A stretch of 34,149 bases of DNA. Origin: UBA5972 sp964588725. Its GTDB lineage: Bacteria > Pseudomonadota > Alphaproteobacteria > Rhodobacterales > Rhodobacteraceae. The stretch covers positions 1 through 34,149 of the forward strand of contig CAZPQL010000031.1 in the NCBI GenBank assembly GCA_964588725.1. The letters are read 5' to 3'. Positions 1-6,077 of this stretch are shown here, piece by piece. Position 1 is the first letter of the stretch, and every line of letters begins with the position of its first letter. The notes under the pieces were generated by a model. That model did no database searches and was not told where the DNA came from. It saw only the letters and a program-made list of their open reading frames with translations. The translations under genes were made by a program, and so were the position numbers.

Positions 1-311
1 AGGATTACGGCCTGACAATCGTCAGCCACACAGAGCCGATGGACATCAACATCTACGCGCGGCCCGATTATTACTTTCAGTACGACAGCCCGGCGTTTCA
101 GGCGCTGATGGACGATCTGAATGCCGCCACCGATCCGGCGGAACGCTCGGCCATCCTGAAAGCCGCGCAAACCATGATCTCTGAAGATTACGTCAACGGC
201 TATCTGTTCCAGCTGGCGCGCACATCCGTGGTGAACGCCAAGATTCGCGGTATGTGGGAAAATTCCCCTACTCAGGCCAATGACCTGACCGGCGTGAGCT
301 GGGTTGACTGA
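1..311 (+). CDS. ABC transporter substrate-binding protein, family 5 (peptide type), C-terminal end
   Basis: The frame is open from base 3 and ends at TGA 309-311, so this is the last 102 residues of a protein that begins outside the window. The tail has features typical of the end of family 5 (dipeptide/oligopeptide) periplasmic binding proteins: an IYARPDYYF segment, an AFQALMDDLNAATDP helix, and a closing WENSPTQANDLTGVSW strand. Such proteins bind peptides or similar solutes in the periplasm and deliver them to a two-permease, two-ATPase importer. Matching permease and ATPase genes lie on the same strand from 4312, about 4 kb away, with unrelated genes between. That it serves this transporter is an inference. 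A hairpin terminator follows directly. Confidence 0.85.
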   Translation, partial: DYGLTIVSHTEPMDINIYARPDYYFQYDSPAFQALMDDLNAATDPAERSAILKAAQTMISEDYVNGYLFQLARTSVVNAKIRGMWENSPTQANDLTGVSWVD

Positions 312-329
312 CGGGCAGACAAAGAAAAT

Positions 330-350
330 ACCCCCGGTCATGCCGGGGGT
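330..350. terminator. Hairpin terminator between convergent genes
   Basis: An 8-bp perfect stem (ACCCCCGG at 330-337 with CCGGGGGT at 343-350) closes a 5-base loop. T-rich sequence follows on the plus side (TAATCATTTT) and on the minus side (TATTTTCTTT). It sits between the stop of the binding-protein gene and the stop of the convergent DUF1127 gene, so it probably works in both directions. Confidence 0.8.
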
Positions 351-376
351 GTAATCATTTCAAAAGATCGGTTGGC

Positions 377-574
377 TTACTGCCAGAATGCTTTGGCGGC
401 CTCGGCGTTGGCGGCTTTTTCGCTGATCCCGATGTCGTTTAGCTGCTGCAGGGTCAACCCGCGCAACGATTTGCGGGTTTGAAGCTTTCTCATCCAATTA
501 AGGGCGTTAAACTTCGTGCCGGTCGAACGCTGGTATGATGGGATGGTGGCCTGGGTTGCATTTACGAAAGTCAT
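377..574 (-). CDS. DUF1127 (YjiS-like) small protein
   Basis: This 65-residue protein ends in the DUF1127 signature: an Arg/Leu-rich helix (residues about 29-40), then LQQLNDIGIS, and a final EAAKAFW. DUF1127 proteins are small, basic and abundant in alphaproteobacteria. Some have been tied to RNA turnover or to phosphate/carbon metabolism, but no biochemical role is assigned here. The ATG at 574 has a good ribosome site (AAGGAG about 8 bases upstream). It is transcribed alone, away from the oxidase gene, with a candidate promoter at 607-635 and a palindrome further upstream at 655-674. Confidence 0.85.
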   Translation of the reverse strand: MTFVNATQATIPSYQRSTGTKFNALNWMRKLQTRKSLRGLTLQQLNDIGISEKAANAEAAKAFWQ

Positions 575-606
575 TGTCTCGCTCCTTTTTGCTAATTTCT
601 GACACT

Positions 607-635
607 ATAAAAGCTGCGAAAGTGATTTCTCTCAA
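607..635 (-). promoter_or_regulatory. Candidate sigma-70 promoter for the DUF1127 gene
   Basis: On the minus strand, TTGAGA (630-635) and TTTTAT (607-612) are 17 bp apart and lie about 35-60 bases upstream of the DUF1127 ATG. The -35 match is good and the -10 match is weak. Confidence 0.4.
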
Positions 636-654
636 GTACGGGAAACCCCACTCC

Positions 655-674
655 GGGTACGGAATTCCCTACCC
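655..674. repeat. 20-bp near-perfect palindrome upstream of the DUF1127 gene
   Basis: GGGTACGGAATTCCCTACCC reads the same on both strands except for one central mismatched pair (C660/C669). It lies just upstream of the candidate DUF1127 promoter and about 100 bases past the stop of the oxidase gene. It could be a regulator site or a weak terminator for the oxidase operon, but no T-run follows it on the minus strand. Confidence 0.5.
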
Positions 675-777
675 TTTCAGCGAATTTTGGCGCAATTTTT
701 GCCTCGGGGCGTGGGTCCATGCAAAAAAATCATCGCGCGTCGTTACGGGTGGCGAAGACACCATACAGGCCAAGCCT

Positions 778-1923
778 TCACCCAAATCCCGGCAGACGGC
801 CCAATCCAAAGGGCCGCAACATCCTGGGCATCGCTCCTGACACCACCAGCTTTGTCATCAGTTTCCCCAGCGCCGGTGCCAGCGTCACGCCGCTGTGGGT
901 GGCGACCACATATAACCCAGCCGCCCCCGGCATGGCCCCCGCTATTGTGATACCGTCTTCGGGATAAGCGCGCACGCCAATGCCAAAATCACAGGCGTCC
1001 GCGTCAAAAGTCAGACCGGGCAAATAGGTGCGGGCTTTGTCAAGCAGTGTGGTGGCGAGTTCGCGCATCCGTGCGGGCGTTTGATCCAACGTCAACAGCC
1101 CGTCGATATCGTCGGACCCGATCCGCAGACCGCCCGCGATATCCGGCAGAAAATGCACTTCGTCGCGCGTTGATGTATACACCACGTGCCGCACCAAACC
1201 ATTGGGCACTTTTGGTGTCGTCAGAATTAGCCCCGGTACTTTGCCCACGGGAAACCGTGCGGCAAACCCGTCGTACCCCGTCAAATCGCTTAGTACCTGG
1301 GCGGTATCCGGACCGCAGGCCAGAATCACACGTGGTGCGTTCAATGTGCCCTGATCGGTCGCAACACCGCTAACCGCGCCCTGAACGTCACTCAAGAGCG
1401 CCTGCACCGTGCAATTCTCAAACACATCGCCCGATGTCTGCGCCGCCATGAGCCGCGTAAACTCCGGCGCGTCCAAAACTTTGTCGGCGGGTGTCAGCAT
1501 CGCCTCGGCGTCGGGTGCAAAATCTATACACGGCTCCAGTTCGCTTAGCTCGTCGTGGCCGACCCAGCGGCAATCGTAACCAAAGTTCTGTAATATCTCT
1601 GCCTGCCGTCGCTGGCCATTGAATTCTGCGCTACCGGGGCCGGAAACAACTGCCAGACCGCCCGCCGTATTCATGGCCATGGCGTCAGCGCCAAGTTCGA
1701 CCGCCAGATCGCCGTACAGGTCCACACCATAGGCGTTCAGGCGGTGATAGTCCTCGTTTGATGTTTTGGACGCCCCGTTGATCCACCCAAAGCTTCGGCC
1801 GGTTGTGCCTCCGCCCAACTGACCGCGGTCTATCAAAGCCACATGCAGTCCGGCGCAAGATAAATAACGCGCACAGGTGGCCCCGACTATGCCGCCGCCC
1901 ACAATGATCGCGTCGTAGCTCAC
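778..1923 (-). CDS. FAD-dependent oxidoreductase, DAO (D-amino acid/sarcosine oxidase) family
   Basis: The 381-residue protein opens with a classic FAD-binding Rossmann motif (IIVGGGIVGATCARYL, residues 6-21) and an acidic residue at the end of the second strand (LIDRG). This is the layout of the DadA/sarcosine oxidase/glycine oxidase family, which oxidises amines or amino acids with FAD. A Gly-rich C-terminal FAD segment (GLYVVATHSGVTLAP) supports an intact enzyme. The start is GTG at 1923, overlapping the upstream cupin stop as GTGA, so the two are probably translationally coupled. It is the last gene of a tetR-cupin-oxidase operon. The substrate cannot be read from sequence; an amine, N-methylated amino acid or D-amino acid would fit the family. 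Confidence 0.85.
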   Translation of the reverse strand: MSYDAIIVGGGIVGATCARYLSCAGLHVALIDRGQLGGGTTGRSFGWINGASKTSNEDYHRLNAYGVDLYGDLAVELGADAMAMNTAGGLAVVSGPGSAEFNGQRRQAEILQNFGYDCRWVGHDELSELEPCIDFAPDAEAMLTPADKVLDAPEFTRLMAAQTSGDVFENCTVQALLSDVQGAVSGVATDQGTLNAPRVILACGPDTAQVLSDLTGYDGFAARFPVGKVPGLILTTPKVPNGLVRHVVYTSTRDEVHFLPDIAGGLRIGSDDIDGLLTLDQTPARMRELATTLLDKARTYLPGLTFDADACDFGIGVRAYPEDGITIAGAMPGAAGLYVVATHSGVTLAPALGKLMTKLVVSGAMPRMLRPFGLGRLPGFG

Positions 1924-2588
1924 CCGGATTGCGCGCTTTTATCAAGCGTTGACGCGCCACCTGCGCCCGCGATCTGGTAAATCCCGGAAATATCGCGGGT
2001 CCACGCCCAGATGGCCAAAAGTGGCGCGGCGCCCGTACGCGTGGCGTGGAACTGAAACGACCTGTTCCAAAGGGCGGTCCCTGCGGGTTGTTCTTCCCAC
2101 GGTCCGTCAGGCGAAAACTGCCATTCGCTTGGTCCCGACAATAACCAATAATGCTCGGGCGCGGCGTGATAATGGCCGTGATAGTATTGGTCCGGCCCCA
2201 TCATAAAAAATCCCATCATGAAATCATCGCCGGGGAAAACACCGTTCGGGCCGACTATTTTCGTAAAGGCATAATCGTCCATAAACGGCCCCGGCGGGCG
2301 GGGTATGTGCGGACCCATACGTTCCCACTTCAGATATGGTGCCAGCGCTGCGATAGAGTCGGCCAGTGGTTGGTTCGATTCGTAAGTGGTGCGCAAAGTA
2401 GTGGCCAGATAGCGGCAGGTCGATACGTTTTGAAAGTTCGCATTTGGGGTCAACGATTGGCTGCAGTTCTGCGCATTGAGACGCGTCAGCACCTCGGATG
2501 TGCCTTTTTTACCTGCAAGCCTGATTTCAAGTGCCGTTTTGTAGCTATCCAGAAACCGCGCTGTGATTTGACATGGATTTTGCGCCAA
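1920..2588 (-). CDS. DMSP-lyase-family cupin (DddQ-like)
   Basis: The 222-residue protein has a C-terminal cupin matching the DMSP lyase family. Motif 1 is H139-x-H141-xxx-E145-x-Y147 followed by a glycine six residues after the Glu, preceded by Y136. Motif 2 supplies H181 in FHATRTGAAPLLAIW. The helical N-terminus carries CRYLATTL and a later APYLKW, as DddQ-type proteins do. These enzymes use a divalent metal held by two His, Glu and His, with a Tyr as catalytic base, to split dimethylsulfoniopropionate into dimethyl sulfide and acrylate. The frame continues upstream into tetR but has no ATG after the tetR stop. I place the start at TTG 2588, with AGGTGG upstream and 13 bases after tetR. 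Family membership is well supported; DMSP as substrate is an inference, since relatives can act on other compounds. Confidence 0.78.
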   Translation of the reverse strand: MAQNPCQITARFLDSYKTALEIRLAGKKGTSEVLTRLNAQNCSQSLTPNANFQNVSTCRYLATTLRTTYESNQPLADSIAALAPYLKWERMGPHIPRPPGPFMDDYAFTKIVGPNGVFPGDDFMMGFFMMGPDQYYHGHYHAAPEHYWLLSGPSEWQFSPDGPWEEQPAGTALWNRSFQFHATRTGAAPLLAIWAWTRDISGIYQIAGAGGASTLDKSAQSG

Positions 2589-2601
2589 AGGATCGCCACC
2601 T

Positions 2602-3228
2602 TTAATCTGAAGTCGGCTTATCCAGCCACGACTCAACTGTCCTGTGCGCCGCCTGAATATACCGGTCCATCTCACTGTCGCTTGCCCCGCCGCGCACAGC
2701 AACAGAAAATCCCAGCAAAAACGCCAGCAGCATGTCAGAACGGGACTCGACGAGGTCGCCCGAAAGCCCGGCGCTTAGTGTCACTGCGCTGACGATATTA
2801 TGCACAGCAGCGCGGGTGCGGTCGCGGTAGTCCTGCGCCAGTTTCACCACCTCAGCGTCGGCGACACCCAGTTCGGTCGAAGTATTGACCGCCAAACAGC
2901 CGTTGCGGCCAAATTCTCCGATCGCGGCCAAAAACCCATGCATAGGCTGGACCCCGTCACCGCCTCCCTGCGACGCCAAGTGGCCCAGAGCTTCCATCCG
3001 CTGCGCCACGTATCGGCTGAGTACCAGACGAAATAGATCGCGTTTCGAGCCATAAGCATTGTACAGACTGGATTTATTGACGCCACTGACGCGCACGACG
3101 TCGGACATCGACGTGGCCTCGTAACCTTTATCCCAGAACAGCTGTGTCAACGCATTCAGCATCGTGTCCTCGTCATAGGCGCGCGGGCGACCGCGGGGGG
3201 TGGTATGATTTGTTTCGGTGATGGTCAT
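2602..3228 (-). CDS. TetR/AcrR family transcriptional regulator
   Basis: This 208-residue protein has a TetR-type N-terminal HTH (residues about 14-65): GRPRAYDEDTML, the FWDKGYEATSM turn, then SGVNKSSLYNAYGSKRDLF. The C-terminal ligand domain includes a RNGCLAVNTSTELG segment of the kind found in regulators of the NemR/YcdC type. It is first in an operon with the DMSP-lyase-like cupin and the DAO oxidase, and it diverges from the tandem-barrel gene at 3339. It probably represses one or both units through the inverted repeat at 3259-3306. There is no Shine-Dalgarno before ATG 3228; instead TATATA lies 6 bases upstream, which suggests a leaderless transcript. It is not obviously AcuR, the TetR repressor known from other DMSP gene clusters. 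Confidence 0.9.
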   Translation of the reverse strand: MTITETNHTTPRGRPRAYDEDTMLNALTQLFWDKGYEATSMSDVVRVSGVNKSSLYNAYGSKRDLFRLVLSRYVAQRMEALGHLASQGGGDGVQPMHGFLAAIGEFGRNGCLAVNTSTELGVADAEVVKLAQDYRDRTRAAVHNIVSAVTLSAGLSGDLVESRSDMLLAFLLGFSVAVRGGASDSEMDRYIQAAHRTVESWLDKPTSD

Positions 3229-3234
3229 GGAGGA

Positions 3235-3240
3235 TATATA
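3235..3240 (-). promoter_or_regulatory. Candidate -10 box of a leaderless tetR promoter
   Basis: TATATA ends 6 bases before the tetR ATG on the minus strand, which would put transcription initiation at or next to the start codon. No purine-rich ribosome site precedes the ATG. A weak -35 (TTCCAA) lies 17 bp upstream. A perfect 10-bp palindrome (GGAAATTTCC, 3243-3252) sits in the spacer. Confidence 0.4.
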
Positions 3241-3258
3241 GGGGAAATTTCCGATAAT

Positions 3259-3306
3259 TGGAACGGTCGGTCGATAAATCTTGACATTTATGGACCATTC
3301 GTTCCA
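3259..3306. promoter_or_regulatory. 48-bp imperfect inverted repeat, probable TetR operator
   Basis: Arms of 21 bases (3259-3279 and 3286-3306) match as inverted repeats at 17 of 21 positions. The outer blocks TGGAACG/CGTTCCA and inner blocks ATAAAT/ATTTAT are perfect. Each arm is itself a partial palindrome; 3291-3306 reads TGGACCATTCGTTCCA. TetR-family proteins often bind such sites as one or two dimers. The repeat lies between tetR and the divergent gene and covers the -35 box of the latter. Confidence 0.6.
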
Positions 3307-3312
3307 TTAATA
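3281..3312 (+). promoter_or_regulatory. Candidate promoter for the tandem-barrel gene
   Basis: A perfect TTGACA -35 box (3281-3286) lies at the centre of the inverted repeat. An AT-rich -10 region (CATTAATA, 3305-3312) begins 18 bp downstream. The start codon is about 25 bases further on. A repressor bound to the repeat would block this promoter. Confidence 0.5.
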
Positions 3313-3338
3313 CCAAAACACCGACAGAGGCACACACC

Positions 3339-4223
3339 ATGAGGGATCAAATAAACGCGGACACGGGTGCAGACTTGCCGTCCCATATGCGCACGCCCAC
3401 AAAAATCGGCGATGAGATTACCATCACCGGCAAATGGGTGCCCCGCCATCCCCGGGGATTGTTCCGAAAATCGACCGATGCGCAGAACATGGTGCAGGAA
3501 TGGGAAGACATCCACAAAGGTGCGAAGTCCGACCCGGGTGTCTTGAGCACTGAAATCAACCTCGCGGTGGGTGAAGACGCGGTTCTGATCAACCATGTTT
3601 TCAAATCACCCAAAGCGTTGACGCAGTATTTCTCGACCACGGCGACGCAACATATGGCGGCGCTGACCAATGTCGCCACACCCAAACTGCATATGGTACG
3701 CGGTACCGCTATTCCAGCTGCCGTCACAAAGACGCTTGCCGCCAAAGGCGTTCCCGCGGTTTTTGGCGATCATCTATTTGGCTTCGTCAAAGACGATTAC
3801 CGCCGCCCCGACCCAAAATCCGCCATACAGGTGACCGCAAAGTGGGCGTGCAAACCGGACGAAGCGTCCAAGATCAACGCGCTTATCCACTGGTGGCAAC
3901 AGGTCGGCACCGATGCCTATGGTATGGAAAAAGGCCTGCTGCGTTTTGAAACTTACCGCGTGCACGGTGAAGCCGCGGTCATCGTGCATGAGACTTTTGA
4001 AAATACTGCCGAACTACAATTTCACCTCGCCAAAGGCACAGCCCATAAGTACAAAAAAGACATCGACCAGATCGCAGTCCCCGTAGATTATTATTTTCGC
4101 GGACCGGTGTCGTGGGCCATCAGAACCTATTCGAAATTCCTGCGCCTTCCAGCGACCTATTCGCGCCAAGGCAGCCATTTCACCCAAAGCGGCGGCAGCA
4201 TGAGCGAAGGCACCATCGGCTGA
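3339..4223 (+). CDS. Protein with two tandem dimeric alpha/beta-barrel (ABM-like) domains
   Basis: This is a 294-residue protein whose exact family I do not recognise. Two stretches have the same layout: a first strand (GKWVPRHP near residue 31; AKWACKPDE near residue 167), an amphipathic helix, a strand (VLSTEINLAVG; LLRFETYRVHG), then an acidic strand-helix (VLINHVFKSPKALTQYF; VIVHETFENTAELQFHL). That matches the ferredoxin-like fold of ABM/DABB monooxygenases and stress proteins, here duplicated in one chain. Such domains often act as cofactor-free monooxygenases or bind haem or quinols. The gene diverges from tetR and has the palindrome over its promoter, so it probably belongs to the same regulon as the cupin and oxidase. 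The ribosome site is weak (AGAGG). Confidence 0.6.
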   Translation: MRDQINADTGADLPSHMRTPTKIGDEITITGKWVPRHPRGLFRKSTDAQNMVQEWEDIHKGAKSDPGVLSTEINLAVGEDAVLINHVFKSPKALTQYFSTTATQHMAALTNVATPKLHMVRGTAIPAAVTKTLAAKGVPAVFGDHLFGFVKDDYRRPDPKSAIQVTAKWACKPDEASKINALIHWWQQVGTDAYGMEKGLLRFETYRVHGEAAVIVHETFENTAELQFHLAKGTAHKYKKDIDQIAVPVDYYFRGPVSWAIRTYSKFLRLPATYSRQGSHFTQSGGSMSEGTIG

Positions 4224-4311
4224 CCACAAGACCCACAGCACGGTCATGCGGGCTTTGCTAAACTGCACAACCCCCCTTCCCATTGCCCCGATCCCCGCCT
4301 AGCATTCGTCT

Positions 4312-5259
4312 ATGCTGCACTATGTTACAATGCGTCTGATCTCGCTTACTCTGTCGTTGATCGTCGCCAGTATGGTTATTTTTTCCGTTATTGAAATTAT
4401 TCCCGGCGACCCTGCCGCGTTCATGTTGGGTCTCAATGCGCAAGAAGACACCGTCAACGCTCTGCGCGAGGAACTGGGCCTGAACGGCAGCATTTGGGTG
4501 CGATATTTCGGCTGGATTGCCGGGATGCTGCAGGGCGATTTCGGCACGTCGTATACCTACCGTGTCCCGGTTAGCGAATTGGTGCTCGCGCGTGTCTGGG
4601 TATCGCTGCCGCTGACTCTTTATGCCCTGACCCTGTCCACTTTCATCGCATTCCCTGTGGGAATGATCGCTGCCGCACGGCGGGGAAAAGCTGCCGACAT
4701 TGGCGTCATGGCGGGCACTCAACTGGGTGTCGCCGTCCCCAATTTCTGGTTTGCCATGTTGTTGGTTCTGGTCTTTGCCATCAACTTGCGCTGGTTTTCC
4801 GCCGGAGGCTTTCCGGGATGGGACGAAGGCGTGTTGATCGCGCTGAAATCGCTGACGTTGCCGGCAATTGCGCTGGCGCTGCCGCAGGCGTCGATACTGG
4901 CGCGGATAATGCGTTCCAGCATCCTGGACACGCTTGATCAAGACTACATCCGCACCGCCCGCGCCAAAGGTCTGTCGCGCCGTCAGGTGGTCTGGAAACA
5001 CGCCCTGCGCAACGCCATGATCCCGGTTCTGACCATCATTGGCATGCAGTTTTCGTTTCTGCTGGCGGGCGCGATCATTATCGAAAACGTCTTTTTCCTA
5101 CCGGGTCTGGGGCGTCTGATTTTTCAAGGTATCACGCAGCGCGATCTGGTGGTGGTGGAAAGCGTCGTGATGCTTCTGGTGTTCGCCGTGATTATCGTGA
5201 CGTTCATCGTCGATCTGGCCTATGCGCTGGTTGACCCACGGCTAAGGCGGCGCGCATGA
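4312..5259 (+). CDS. Peptide-type ABC transporter permease, DppB/OppB family
   Basis: The 315-residue membrane protein has the family's N-terminal segment with the IPGDPAAFM motif (about residues 29-38) just after the first membrane helix. The cytoplasmic EAA-type loop is DYIRTARAKGLSRRQVVWKHALRNA, and the last helices lead to the ALVDPRLRRR tail. It forms half of the transmembrane channel of a dipeptide/oligopeptide/nickel-type importer. It is the first gene of an operon and its end overlaps the second permease by four bases (ATGA). No clear ribosome site is visible before ATG 4312; the next ATGs (4324 and 4330) would cut into the conserved first helix. Confidence 0.92.
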   Translation: MLHYVTMRLISLTLSLIVASMVIFSVIEIIPGDPAAFMLGLNAQEDTVNALREELGLNGSIWVRYFGWIAGMLQGDFGTSYTYRVPVSELVLARVWVSLPLTLYALTLSTFIAFPVGMIAAARRGKAADIGVMAGTQLGVAVPNFWFAMLLVLVFAINLRWFSAGGFPGWDEGVLIALKSLTLPAIALALPQASILARIMRSSILDTLDQDYIRTARAKGLSRRQVVWKHALRNAMIPVLTIIGMQFSFLLAGAIIIENVFFLPGLGRLIFQGITQRDLVVVESVVMLLVFAVIIVTFIVDLAYALVDPRLRRRA

Positions 5260-6077
5260 GACTGCCAAAAACCCTGATCATCGGCTCTGTGTTGTTTACG
5301 CTGTTCCTGCTTGGGGCGCTCGTTTCATTTCTGTGGGTGCCCTACGACATCGAAACCCTGAACATTTCGGCGAAATTCCAACCGCCCGGCGGCCAGTATT
5401 GGTTCGGCACCGACCATTTTGGCCGCGATATATTCTCGATGGTCATGATTGGCGCGCGCACATCCATCGCGGTGGCCGTGGTGGCGGTGGGGATAGGCAT
5501 TGTCGTCGGCGTACCGCTGGGGCTGACCGCCGCAGCCCGTCGTGGTTCGATTTTGGACGAGCTGATCATGCGTGGCAACGATCTGGTGTTTGCCTTTCCC
5601 AGTCTGGTCATCGCCATCCTGATTACCGCCGTTTTCGGCCCAAGCGCGCTGAACGCCATCATCGCCATCGGCATTTTCAACATTCCGGTGTTTGCACGAA
5701 TTTCGCGCGGAGCGGCGCTGTCGATCTGGACGTTGGATTATGTGTTGTCGGCCCAGGTCGCGGGCAAGGGGGCGTGGCGGATTTCGGTGGAACATATCCT
5801 GCCGAATATCGCCAACCTGTTAATCGTGCAGGGAACTATCCAGTTCAGTCTGGGAATACTGGCCGAGGCGGCGCTGTCCTACATCGGACTTGGTGCGCAA
5901 CCACCAACACCCAGCTGGGGCCGCATGCTGGCCGACAGCCAGACGATGATATCGTTCGCGCCACATCTGGCGTTGTTCCCGGGACTCGCTATTGTATTCA
6001 CAGTTTTGGGTCTGAACCTGATGGGTGACGGGCTACGGGACGTTCTTGATCCCCGTCTGCGCCGGTCACGCCAATGA
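5256..6077 (+). CDS. Peptide-type ABC transporter permease, DppC/OppC family
   Basis: This is a 273-residue partner permease. It shows the DppC hallmarks: the YWFGTDHFGRDIFSMVMIGAR motif region (about residues 48-68), followed by membrane helices. The EAA loop is DYVLSAQVAGKGAWRISVEHILPN, and the end is GDGLRDVLDPRLRR. Together with the preceding permease it forms the membrane pore for a solute captured in the periplasm. Both junctions are four-base ATGA overlaps, so the transporter genes are tightly co-translated. Confidence 0.92.
   Translation: MRLPKTLIIGSVLFTLFLLGALVSFLWVPYDIETLNISAKFQPPGGQYWFGTDHFGRDIFSMVMIGARTSIAVAVVAVGIGIVVGVPLGLTAAARRGSILDELIMRGNDLVFAFPSLVIAILITAVFGPSALNAIIAIGIFNIPVFARISRGAALSIWTLDYVLSAQVAGKGAWRISVEHILPNIANLLIVQGTIQFSLGILAEAALSYIGLGAQPPTPSWGRMLADSQTMISFAPHLALFPGLAIVFTVLGLNLMGDGLRDVLDPRLRRSRQ

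Noticed and set aside
2589..2702. N-terminal extension of the cupin frame into tetR
   Set aside because: The extra 38 codons lie inside the tetR coding sequence in another frame and look unlike a protein. The TTG start after the tetR stop has a ribosome site and gives a length near that of DddQ-type proteins.
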